A DNA stretch of 64,000 nucleotides from positions 180,435,246-180,499,245 of the forward strand of contig CM073590.1 in NCBI GenBank assembly GCA_037074705.1, written 5' to 3'. The stretch's first letter is position 1, and every line of letters starts with the position of its first letter. The notes under the pieces were generated by a model, which saw nothing but the letters and a program-made list of their open reading frames with translations, did no database searches and was not told where the DNA came from. The position numbers and the translations under genes were made by a program. Of this stretch, positions 37,830 through 50,040 are shown one piece after another. The DNA comes from Zhengitettix transpicula (lineage: Eukaryota; Arthropoda; Insecta; Orthoptera; Tetrigidae).

Positions 37830-38780
37830 CTCTTACACCGGCCAGATACTCAACACCTTCATCAATAGAAACTATCCCAGCAACCTCCTCCAAAAACAGA
37901 TAACCCGTGCCTTATCAAATCTCCAAATACCCACTCTGGACCAAAACAAGAAAAGTAGTCCACCCCTCATAACTACCTACTTCCCTGGACTATGAAAAAT
38001 CAATTCATTCTCCGCCTAGTGACTGCAATCTAACCCTGACCCTAAAGACCATCCTCCCCACATGCCCACCCAACCTCCACAATTTACTTGTCCACCCCTG
38101 CAACTCCCACCCATGCCTGGTTAGAAACCTTGTGGTAGGAACAGATGCCATGTCTGCCCTATCTTACAGCCCACCACACAAAATCAAAGAAAATATCACC
38201 TTCCTCGCCTCCCACACCATCTACCAAATTAACGGTAGACTCTGTCCTGCTTTCTATATAGGCCAAACAAAAAGAACCCTCACTGAAGTAATAGCCAACC
38301 ACCAAAGCACTGTCAAACATTCCAAAATTCAATTCCCAGTAGCTGCTCATGCCCAAAGCCACAATATAAACAATTTCGAAGAATGCTTCACACTCACCAT
38401 CCTTAAAGCTTTACCCCCCCGGATTTATCAGAGGCAGAACTCCATCTGTGGAAACTCTCCTTCCAACATGTCTTACCGTCCAGCTATAGCCCTGGACTCG
38501 GCGTCCTTTAAATAGTGCCTTTCCTACCTGCCATCCCCACTTTCATGAGACTATGTGAGTATGTATGAGCATGCTTATGTATGTATGTGTATTTATACTT
38601 ATGTTTGTGTGCATGTCAGTGCATCTTTATGTGTATATGCATTGTATAGGGTGCTTTGTATGAATCACTTATCAGAACTACTATCCTGATAAAGGGAGCT
38701 CAGGTCCTTGAAAATTTTATTAATATTTCTGCACAGCTTGACTGGACCAACTGTTGATTACAGGTAAGTTGACTTTGCTG
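37830..38780 (+). mobile_element. Penelope-like retroelement relic: linker, GIY-YIG nuclease and 3' pseudo-LTR
   Basis: Coding pieces in order on the + strand: FINRNYPSNLLQKQITRALS (end of the RT region), then the cysteine motif PCGRNRCHVCPI at about 38120-38155. After a frameshift comes the nuclease block YQINGRLCPAFYIGQTKRTL with HAQSHNINNFEECF, in the open frame 38132-38515. FYIGQT is the hallmark of Penelope GIY-YIG endonucleases. The RT palm is missing and stops occur, so it is dead. About 170 bp after the last stop, in the same orientation, is a pseudo-LTR with a hammerhead-like CTGATAA / stem / GAAA core at 38686-38713. Confidence 0.8.
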
Positions 38781-38959
38781 TCTCTCTTTGCCATCTAAAT
38801 GTTAAATATTTATAAAATTTGAATTAATTTCACTCCTCAGCCAGACTATTGAATTCAGGTAAGTCGTCTTCTCTGTCTCTCTTTCCTATATAAATATTTT
38901 CCTTAATTTGACCTCATCACATCACAAACAAATGTTATGGATATAAATTATTAAGAGTC

Positions 38960-39195
38960 AAAGTCACATTTGATAATTGGATAGTGAGGAAAGATAGAAA
39001 CATAGTACAAAGATTGGGAATACTCTCTGAAGAAAGCATATGCTGTAGGCATAGTAACACACTCAAAGGAATCATATGTTCAAGGTGTAGAGAGAAAAGG
39101 AACAATGAAAGACTGAAAATATTCGGCAGGGCTGGGAATCAAATCATGTACTTTTGCTTTGTACCCAATATTCTACCACTGAGCTACCTTACCTT
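38960..39195 (-). mobile_element. tRNA-derived SINE (family S1), diverged copy
   Basis: The reverse complement shows a degraded tRNA-like head ending in a B-box-like GATTTGATTCC, then ATATTTTCAGTCTTTC, AACATATG and a 3' CCTCACTATCCAATTATC. This is the same layout as the intact S1 copy at 49440-49710. Confidence 0.6.
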
Positions 39196-39269
39196 TCCCC
39201 AAACCTACAAATATAGTTTGTCTTATTAGGTGTAAAGGGAGGAATGGATAGAGCTGATATATATATATT

Positions 39270-39560
39270 GTACATCTTCAAATTTTTGTAAGCTCTCAGA
39301 CCCCTTCTTCAGGAACAAGTAGAGCATATCTTATGCCAATAGTTCAATTGGAAAAGAAAGGACAGAGTGGCTGACTTACCTTAAATCAAAAGTTGGAGTC
39401 ATCAGGCAGGGAATCAATAACATAACAAATTTTTCACGGTCTGAACTGAATGTCGGCCAACTCTCGAAAATTTGTTTTGTTTTGTTACTGATTCCCTGAC
39501 TGGCAAGTCCATCTTTCTAATTAAGGTAAGTCAGCCTCTCTCTGTCCCTCTTTCCTGGAG
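39270..39560. mobile_element. Head-to-head pair of Penelope-like pseudo-LTR relics
   Basis: 39270-39400 on the - strand has GTTCCTGAAGAAGGGGTCTG, AAAAATTTGAAG and TAAGGTAAGTCAGCC. 39430-39560 on the + strand has CTCTCGAAAATTTG, ACTGATTCCCTGACTGGC and TAAGGTAAGTCAGCC. Inverted partial pseudo-LTRs are common in Penelope-like insertions. Confidence 0.5.
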
Positions 39561-40394
39561 GGTGCAGTGGGAGTTTGATGCAAATACATAGCCTCTCATC
39601 TCCAAGTAGGCTTTTCGTTCTCACTTGTGTCCTTTGTCCAGGTCTACGGGAGTCAAGAAAAAAGCCACAGGAGTAGTATGCAGTTCTCATTGTGCCTCAG
39701 TGTTGGGTCTGCCAGGTGAGTGGCTCGTCTAATATCCTCTATGAGCATGTGAGTTGGACTGTGACGGTTGCCGCAGAAATCACTAGTAACCGAGTCCGAT
39801 TCAAACTGCCCCTAGTCTTCGGGCTAATGTGTTGAGAACAGATAACTCAGCTGACAATGACAAAAAGACCTGGCTGCAGTTCTCCACTGGATGGCAGCAT
39901 AACCTACCCAGCTTTAGACGAGTCACTAGCTTTCAATAACCAGCTCTAGTTGGTGGGTTCTTGCCCTCACTACTCTGTGTGGGGATGAAAGCTTCAATGT
40001 CAAGTTACAAGAGCTTGCTCCTCCACCAATGGATTGACAGAATAAGGGAATGGCTTGGCTGGTTGACTTCATGAGAATGAGATAACTCACTTGCCTAAAA
40101 GTGCAACTCTACTGAAAGGTGACTACGGTCAGTCACTTTATGGGAACCAGAAGTCCATATAAGAGATTCCTTCAATTGCAATGTATATATGCATACATAC
40201 ACACACATACAAACATACACATTGAAGGGGAAGGTAAAAAAGTAAATAAAATGAAAGGAAGTTAAAAAGTAAATAAATGAGGACTTAGTCTAGACTATAA
40301 GATGTGCTGGAAGGAGAGTTCCCAAAGATGGACTTCATCCAGTGAGAGTTCTTGACTTTGTTGGGTGTTGATTGTTACTGTCTAATGTATGCTG
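39561..40394. other. Intergenic sequence between GDI and INTS5
   Basis: No open frame of note and no recognised repeat. It lies between the 3' ends of two convergent genes. Confidence 0.35.
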
Positions 40395-40590
40395 CACCTC
40401 TAATAATACTGTCTATATTTGCCCTGTCCGTTACTTGGCTAGGTGGCTGAAATGTTTAAAGCATTTGTGAACTGAGCAGATTTAAGTTCTACTTTGGCCA
40501 AATATTTTCAGTATTTCCTTCTGCTTTTCTTTGTGCATAATTCTACTCACAGGCATATGCATTAACATAAAGCATATTCCCAACTTTATT
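40395..40590 (+). mobile_element. tRNA-derived SINE (family S1), diverged copy
   Basis: It aligns with 49445-49640: ACTGTCTATATTTGCC, a mutated tRNA head (GGCTAGGTGGCTGAAATG), CAAATATTTTCAGTATTTCC and GCATATGCATTAACATAAAG. Both Pol III boxes are damaged. Confidence 0.65.
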
Positions 40591-40734
40591 CTATTTACCA
40601 TAAATGTTTTAACTCTAGTGGGCAAATTAATTTAGCTGCCGAGTCTTTAAAGTGGCAGTATATATAAATTCTCATTTTCAAAGGAAGAAATGAAGAATGA
40701 AATATAAGGGAAGTGTATCAAATCCATATAAAAC

Positions 40735-40740
40735 TTTATT
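40735..40740 (-). terminator. Candidate INTS5 poly(A) signal
   Basis: AATAAA on the - strand, about 200 nt downstream of the INTS5 stop codon. Confidence 0.45.
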
Positions 40741-40939
40741 AACATAGCATGTTGATGAATATGAATATCAAATTAAAATATTAAAATATTTTTCAATTTA
40801 CTTATAATAAAAAAAGTTTCTAGTATCACAGACTGTAATTATACATTTGAAAAACTTTTTGTTATATTGTCTAAATTTAAATAAAAAGGACATAGGATGC
40901 TATAGTTCCTTCTTACACAAGTGTTATAAGTGAATCAAC

Positions 40940-41164
40940 TTATTCTCCATTGGAAGTTGTCACAAACAACTGGGAATGAAATGCCCCTAATTCTTTGATG
41001 TTATTTTGAATTATAAATCTCAGAGTATCTGTATACTGTGGTCCAGGAATTGCCAAAGTTGGATCTCTCCACATAAGGCCAGTACTATCTTGCGTAAATA
41101 AAGCTGGAGAAGGTACATGGTCTCGAAGATAATTCCAAACACAATCCCGTAAAAGCTGCACAAC
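40940..41164 (-). CDS. IntS5: INTS5 exon 14 (terminal)
   Basis: Acceptor TTTTCAG/GTTGTG; 74 codons then the stop at 40940-40942. Encodes [30 protein letters not shown] and the conserved C-terminal [14 protein letters not shown]. Confidence 0.93.
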   Translation of the reverse strand, partial: VVQLLRDCVWNYLRDHVPSPALFTQDSTGLMWRDPTLAIPGPQYTDTLRFIIQNNIKELGAFHSQLFVTTSNGE

Positions 41165-44100
41165 CTGAAAAATTTAAAACAAACAATAGACAGAAAATAT
41201 ATTATTAGCAATGCTGATACTGAAATATGTTTTCATAGCAACAATGAGTAACAATCTTATACAGCATTGGCTTATAACAGACGGATTTAATTAATCATAC
41301 ATCAATGGGCATAAAAATTAATTGAATAAACTTACCTCATGAGGTTGAACTCTTGTGACAATATCTCGTAGTGAAGCAAGGGGAGGAGGTAACAACTGGC
41401 CTAATGCCAGAAGTTCCAAGAGTTTCACAGTTGTTGTAATAGGTTGTTTTGTGCTTCTTCCCCATTGTGATAACAACATTGCTGTAATAGCCCTAAGAAG
41501 AACTGAGCAATAACACAATGCAGGTCTGTATGAAGCTACAAGCTGTGCCACAGACCACACTAAAGGCCTCTCTTCAAAAACACGCCATATGTGCAGATCT
41601 CGTTCCACTGTTACTTTACAAAATTCTTCTTCAGGCCACGGTAATCCATTGTACATAACATCAGGAGAAATAAGCTCAACAAGTAGCAGTGAGAGACTTG
41701 TTACTGCCTCCAGTGAAATAGGATGCTGTGATGGAAGATGTTCAGTTGATAGTTTTTTTGCAACTGAAATATTTTCAATGTACACTTCTATTAAAAGAAT
41801 AAATTAGTAGAAAAATAGAAATGAAATTATATGCCATTCTTAAATGGCAAAATAGAAAAATTAATGGTCAGAATAAAACATTTAATATAGGCATTAAAAT
41901 GTCATCATGAAGTATTTAATAAAGATATTCCACGACATAAGTCCCAAATGAGAACCTCTTCAGGAATTAATTAAGAGCCTTTAAAAAATAAATCTTACAT
42001 TAAATTCTGTGCAATAATTGCTCCAAAATTCATTAATAAAAACACCAATATTTAAACTTAAAAATACCTACTTCTCTGGGCTGCATACAAATAAATACTC
42101 TGCCATATTGAAGTAAACAAAGGTAACATAGAGTTATAAATATAATACAGAAATTCATGTCGGTTCAGAAATAATACAAATATGAGCTTCATACAGACAA
42201 ACTTTAAAAAGAGAAACAACAGCAAATTAAAAAGAAACACTTAAAATAAGTAAAATTTAAAGCTGTTAGACTTTTCGATGTGGATTAGAGTCTTTTTCTA
42301 ACAGCAAATAATTTAAGATTGGTTGAACAACAAACTAAAATCCATGTTAATTAATGTTAAATATTAAGATTACAGAACATTAATCTAATTTTAAATTGTC
42401 ATTGTGTAAACATGGCCCTATCACCAAACATTGTATAAAATTTAATCACAGTTCAATTCTGACAACTCCTCCATTTTAGACAGAGAATCATATTATTGGA
42501 AAAGATTAATTTCTGAAATGCTGTATATTAAAAAGCATACTAATACAGTTAATATTAAACACACAGAAAGTCTCAACAAGTTCTATGATATTTTGATTTA
42601 GTTCTTTGGCTCTTAGTTTTAATGTGTGATTTATTTATTTTTACTTATTTGAAGTGTTTATTATTTAATTTTGTCTGTTATGAAGGTCCTTTTAATATTA
42701 TTATCTAAAGGAGGTGTGTTTTCTGATTTACATATATCAATTTGTTATTTAATTTGACCTCGTTCAGTGCACAAAATGGTGTAACACTCCTGCCTGAAGA
42801 AGGAGGCCGAGAGTCTTAAAATTTGAAGAACAACCTTCGATTCCTTATGACGACACCACACTTCACTTTCAGGTAAGCCACAACCTACCTGTCTCTCCTT
42901 TCCATACCAATATTATAATTACTTTTGACAATGTCATATCCTTACTAATATTATATATATATATATAGTGGTAATTAAAAGGCAATTAATAATTAAAAAC
43001 ATTGTGGACTTTAATTGTTATAGACAAACAGACACAAATCACACACAAGAATGGACAAGAATAACAGGTCTAAAAGCATTGTAGGACATTTAGTGTGCAG
43101 AGAACATTTAGGCAGTTGGCGATCAAGAACAGCAGAAAGGAGTCGTAATAAAATAGACACAATGTTTTCAAAAGTAAAGTTAAGTAGAGGAAGAGTACAG
43201 CATTCACCCTGATAGTGCTGCAGAAAGATTTCAGAGTGTTCCAGTTCACAACAAATAATTTTAAAAACTCTACGTGGAGGAATTATCTGAATTACCGCAA
43301 AATTGGCTTAATTGCAGAATAAGTCATCTACAAGATATAGCCAACACTTGCTAGTCCAACAGTGAAGTGTAAATTCAGTGAAAGAATTACCCATTTTTTA
43401 GAAAATTGAGTGTGTTTAAGTGATGCTGAATGAGTTAAATTGTCCAGGTACCAGAAAAACTGTAAGTCATACCTCAATTAAATTATTGTGAACGTTTGAT
43501 TAAATATAAAATCATCAATTTCGATTTTTTTTAATATTGTAAATATTAACTTGTAATTAATTCATAAAAGTGTCATCGTCACAGAAATTTGATTGTTTAA
43601 AAAGGAGCAATACCTTTCTTTATGTATATGCCCAGATAATGACCCTGAGATTAAGAGTAAGAATTTTGTTTGTATGTAATAAATGTTGTAAACGTGGGGC
43701 ACTGTTATGTATATATATTATATTAGTAAGGATGTGACATTGTCAAAAATAAGTCCGCAGCCGGCCAGTGCACAGAATGGTGTAACACTCCTTCCTGAAG
43801 AAGCGGGCTGAGAGCCTCCAAAAATTTGAAGAAATACCTTCAGTTCCTTATGGCGACACCGCACTTCACTTTCAGGTAAGCCACTATCTATCTCGCTGTC
43901 CTCTCAATACCAATTTTATACATATATATAAAGTAAATAAATGTGAAATCAAATTAATCTATAAAATAAAATAAAATATACAACGATTGTGTCATCCCAA
44001 TAAAATAAATTAGTCAATTTTTATTATCACAATAGTGATCATATTACTATTCAATCACTAATCCGTGACATTAACTTTCATTAAACCTTTATACAAGTCT

Positions 44101-47100
44101 CTGTCATATCTGTTATGTATTTCTATATAAAGAAGTACAAGTCAAAACATATTATTTAATCTCAAGCTTTTAAGCACAATACCTGAAACACTAGCACAAC
44201 AAGCTTTCAGCACTTCTATTAATAACATTGTGTTTCTGGCTACAGCTTCATTTGATAGAGAGATTCTTGTATCAAACTGTGACTTTACTTGATTCAAAAC
44301 AACACCAGGGTGGAAGAGAGATGACCGTCTTTGGGTTAATACTTGTCTTGTTCCCTGAAAATAGATAACTTTGAATAATGAAATCTATACAACCGTACTT
44401 TATTTAAAAGCACCAGTTGCTCTTCAGGATTACGTCAGATTTCCAAAGATAAACAGCAACAATAATTTTATTCCCAAATTTCTTTTCAATTAATTAACAC
44501 ACAAAAGTAACATTATTGTATATCATCATGCAGGACTCAGGAAATTAACAACAATAAAAAATTTAGTCAATCAGCAAAATCAGTCATTTTAACAGAATTT
44601 TATTCGAGTAAATATTTACCAAACTATTTTTGCAAATGTAGTGATGAATGCAAATGTTACCTGCTTATAGTTTTCTTCTAAAAGGTGCTGCTCAGCTTCC
44701 CAGTTTTGATCAGGTAACAATGAGGCTTCTGATGCACCAAATAATACAGCATGCTGACTGTTAAATAAAGCTTCTTCTAAAATTTCTCTGACAGCTAGGA
44801 TTCGAGCAGAGGAAGCGTTTACTGACAAGTGAGACAATAATCGACAACAAATCTCAATCCCCTTCAATCTCAATAATGAATCTGCAAGTTTACAGATGTA
44901 CACTTCAAATTAAAATTGTAGTATAACATAAATAAAATTCTTAATTAAATAAATATTTATTACAATTAACATTTGAACTACACATACTACAATAATTCCC
45001 AAATAGAAAAAAAATAATTTTTAAATAAGCTAAAATATTAAAAGTTCACTGTACATAAAAGAATCACAATCTGAATATCTGTGAGAACACATTCAAAAGA
45101 AATGCCATAAATCCTTTGACTTACCGAAATCAATAGTTGGTCCAATCAGGCTGAGGAGTGAAAATATTTCATATTTTTGAGGCCTTTGTCATGTAGGAGG
45201 TCTGAACTGTGTGCCCCTTTACCCAATCTTCCTCACTTACATTTGAACTACTTTTCCTTTTTAACTTCCACTCTAATGTGTTTGTATGTATGCATGTATT
45301 TTCTGTTATATTTAATTGTGTGACCTTGAGAGAGAGTTGTTGGCTTTGATGGCTGTCAATTGTTGCTGTATAATGGCTGGTGCATCAGTTTGAAATCATC
45401 AATTCGTGTCTAGCTGATTCCAATCTACTATCCTGATTAAAGGGTCTCATGCCCTTGAATATTTTATTCTTATTTCTGTACAGTCTGATGGACTAACTGT
45501 TTTTGGTCAAGTCAGCTGCACACACACTCTCTTTCTGTCTCTCTCTGTGTGTTTCATATCCAAACGAGTTTTATATACATATTGTAATGAGGCAAAATGT
45601 TGAATGCCACATACAATGAATGAAAAATTAAATAAAATTGTCAAGGACTTGGAGTGTTTTGAAGAAGGGGAAATCTGAAGGTTATTTTTATTAAATAAAG
45701 ATGAGTATGTGTGTATGTTCCGCATACAAATCTACACCAGTGGAGAAAATTTCACCATATTTCGTACATGTGTTTGCCAAACATTGTTGGGGTGAGGCAC
45801 ATCTACACGTCCCAGGTGGACGGAGGTGGAAAATTTCATACATACTAAAACGGCCGATATTCGAGTCGGATAAATATTTTTTGGTTTAAAAGAGATTGAT
45901 AGTGTTTCTACGGATGAAATGTTTGTATAATTTCAACCCCTTACAGCATGGGAGAGGAACACGCTTAGGGGTGGAGAATAATTACATAAAAAAGTTATGC
46001 GGAGGGGATGGAGGTCTATTAGAGGAAAATAACATGAATACAACTGAGATTGGAGTCAAATCCAAAGTTATGGATGTCACTGAGTTTAATTATGACATTC
46101 AACTTGCCATTTAATCCCCGGGGGTGGGGGTGAATGGTTTGGAAAGTTTGGAACATGCAAACAAGGCAGATATATGTGTTGAATAAATATTTTTCAGGGT
46201 TAATTATATTGATTGTATTTCTACTGATGATGTTTGTGTATAATTTTAATCTCTTTCAGCATGGGAAAGGAGCAGCCATAGGGGTGGGGGTGGAGGGGCG
46301 TTTCACGAAATTAATGCAACAACAACCAAGATTTGAGTTAAATAAATAACCCATATGGATGTCACTGAGACTATTATGAGGGTCTGGGCCGGGATAGAAA
46401 TTTTCAAACATGCCAACCAGTCAATTTTTGTGTTGAATCAATCTAATTCAGGATCAATGGCATTCATCAAATTTCACAACATGTTCTACATGTATAATTT
46501 AAACCTCTTTCAGGCATGGGAGTAGTGCACCCTTAAGGGTTGGGGGTAGTGACACTACATCAAAATAATGCAAACACATTCAAGTTTGGTGTCAAATCCG
46601 GGATTGCAGTTGTCACTGAGTTTAATTATGACATTAAACTTACAGTTTAACTCCCCCACACGGGGGTGAAAATTTTCAAACATGTTAAACAGTCGATATT
46701 TGAGTCAAATAAATATTTTATGGGGACAATAATATTGTTAAAATTTCTACCGATGTTGTTTGAGTATGAATTCAACCCCTTCCGGCATGGGAGAGGAACA
46801 TGCTTAGGAGTGGAGAAACGTTACATAAAAATAACGCAAAACAACTTAAATCAGGGTTATGGATTCCTCTGAGTTTAAGTATGATATTTATCTTGCCATT
46901 TAACCACTAGTGCTGGGGGTGTCAATTTTAAAACATATCAAACAGACTAAATTTGTGTGTAACAATTATTTGTCGGGGCCAATGACATTGTTAGTAGTTC
47001 TCCTGATGTTGTTTGGGTATAATTTCAAACCCTATCTGAATGGGAGGAGAGCATGCTTAGGGGTGGTTGTGGAGGAGTCACAAGAAAATAACACAAAAAC

Positions 47101-49047
47101 AACTGAGATTCGAGTCAAATCATGTTTATGGATGTCGCCGAGTTTATTTATGACAATTTGGCCAATTTTTAGGGGTGGGAGGGGTTAAGCTTATGTGGGT
47201 GGGCGTCAAAATTTTCAAACATTTTAACCTGCCGATATTTGTGCAGGATAAATATTTTTAGGGGCTAATGAAATTTATAATATTTTTCTAGATGTTATCT
47301 GTGTATAATTTTAATTTTAAACCTTTTGCATTTGGGAGATGAGTATCCTTTAGGGGCACTATACTAAATAATGCAAATACAACTGACATTGGAGTTGAAT
47401 CTGGGGTATGGGTGTTGCTGAGTTTAATTATGACATTTAAAATTTGTTTAACCACAGCAGAGGGGGTGGACGGGGAAGGAAAATTTGAAACATGCAAACA
47501 CTGCCGATTTTCTGTTGATAAAATATTTTTTGTGGTCAAAGAGACTGATAGTACCATTACCAATATGTTTGTGTATTATTTTAACCCCTTTTGGCATTTG
47601 GTGATATTTGGTGGTGCGTTACAACAACATAATGTGAATACGATCAAGATTGGAGTCAAATCTAAGGATATGGATAAGGCTGAGTTTATTTATGACAATC
47701 TGGTCAACACACAGTGGTGGGAGGTGGTGGGATGGGACGACAATGGTGGACGGAGGTAGAAATTTGCAAACATGTCAAGCGGCTGATTTGTGCATCGATG
47801 AATATATTTTGGAATAATTGAGCCTTATCAAATTTCTCTACACATTCTCTGTGCATAATTTAAACCCTTTTAGGGCTTGGGAGGCAAGCATCCTGAAGGG
47901 TAGGGGTAGTGTGGCATTACTTAAAATTATAAAAAACAATGGAGATTCAAGTTGAATGCAAGGTTTTGTATGTCACAAAGTTTAATTATTCCATTCAACT
48001 TACCATTTAACTCCGCAAGGTGGTATTTTTCAAACATGTTAATATGTCGATATTGGCATCACAATAATATTTTTGGGGGTCCATTAAATTCATATTATTT
48101 CTCTAGATGTTCTCTGTGTATAATTTCAATCACTGTTGGCATGGAGGGAGCAAGCTTAGGGATGGGGTTTGGTGGGGTGTTACACGAAAATAACGCTAAT
48201 ATGATTGGAATCAAATCTAGGGGTATCAATATCTCTGAATTTAATTATGACATTAAACTTTTAGTTTAACCCATAGTACAGGGGGGACATGGATTGGAAT
48301 TTTTTAAAACGTTGAAATGGACGATATAATTTACAAAATAAATCTTTTTAGGTTCAATGAGTTCAACCCCTTTTGACATGGGATGTGAGCACATGCAGGG
48401 ATAAGGGCCGAAGTGCAGTACACTTTAAATTACACTTTAAGTTACACGTTAAAATAACACAAAAGCAACTGAGATTGGAGTCAAATTGGGGGTAATGGAT
48501 ATATGACTCCCCAGGCAACAGCGGGCAACCAGCTAATATAGAAAAAAAAAAGGAGAAAGGTGGGAATATGCTTTATGTGAATGCATATGTATGGAGCATA
48601 GAATAATGCCAAAGAAAAGCATATGTTCCATGCAGATAGAAGGAAGGAAGAAGAAGGAAAGACTGAAAATATTCAACCCTGACAGGACTTGAATATGCGT
48701 ATTCTGCTAAGTACACAGACGCCATAACCATCTCAGCCACCAGGTCAAGTTACTGACTGGGTGAATATAGACAGTCATATTATGGATAATTGGTTACTTA
48801 TATGCGGAATGGATAGAGTAGAGGCAGTGCAGAATTAGGATTATCTATTAAGGAATAATTACAATGCCAGGCTGTGCACACAGTTGAGATCTACCGTAAT
48901 GACAAAGGGGGCTCAGGCTCTTGAAAATTTGAACTTAGACCTATGCCAGACTGGACCAACTATTGATTTCAGGTAAGTCAGCATCATTGTCTCTCTTCCT
49001 ATCCAAATGTGATATTTAGTTTGACCTTGTCACCTTTCCCTGAAGTG

Positions 49048-49124
<77 letters not shown>

Positions 49125-49706
49125 ATTAGGAGAATCCATTTAAGGAATTAATTCACATTCAAACTTTGGATAGTGAGGAAGGATAGAAATAAATAGGAGA
49201 AATAGGAGGATTGCGCTTTATTTGAATTCATATGCTCGGGCGAAGAATTACGCACATAGAAAAGCATATGTTCAAAGCAGAGAGAAGGATGGAAGAAGAA
49301 TTCCTCACTATCCAAAGTTTGAATGTGAATTAATTCCTTAAATGGATTCTCCTAATATTGTATTTATTCCTTAATGGAAGCTCCTAATACTTCATTCCCT
49401 CTACTCTATCCATTCCTCCACTAAAAACTATTAATTGTCCACAATGAGACTGTCTATATTTGCCTGGTCGGGAACTTGACCCGGTGGCCGAGATGGTTAA
49501 GGCGTCTGTGTACTAAGCAGAATACGTGGGTTCAAGTCCCGCCTGGGTCAAATATTTTCAGTCTTTCCTTCTTCTTCCATCCTTCTCTCTGCTTTGAACA
49601 TATGCTTTTCTATGTGCGTAATTCTTCGCCCGAGCATATGAATTCAAATAAAGCGCAATCCTCCTATTTCTCCTATTTATTTCTATCCTTCCTCACTATC
49701 CAAAGT

Positions 49707-49768
<62 letters not shown>

Positions 49769-49980
49769 TGTAATAGTGAGAATGTGACATTGTCAAAAAT
49801 ATTGTGCACTATTTTGGTATGCAGTCCACAGCCGGCCGGTGCACGGAATGGTGTAACACTCCTTCCTGAAGAAGGAGGCTGAGAGCCTCCGAAAATTTGA
49901 AGAACAACCTTCAGTTCCTCATGGCGACACCGCACTTCACTTTCAGGTAAGCCACAACCTATCTCTCTATCCTTTCCATA

Positions 49981-50040
<60 letters not shown>

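Noticed and set aside
45700..48536. CRISPR-like reading of the regular 270-bp repeats
   Set aside because: Units are far too long and diverged, there are no short direct repeats with unique spacers, and the context is a eukaryotic intron.
49478..49550. Functional host tRNA-Ser
   Set aside because: Flanking sequence is shared with other SINE copies, the variable arm is short and the anticodon is atypical.
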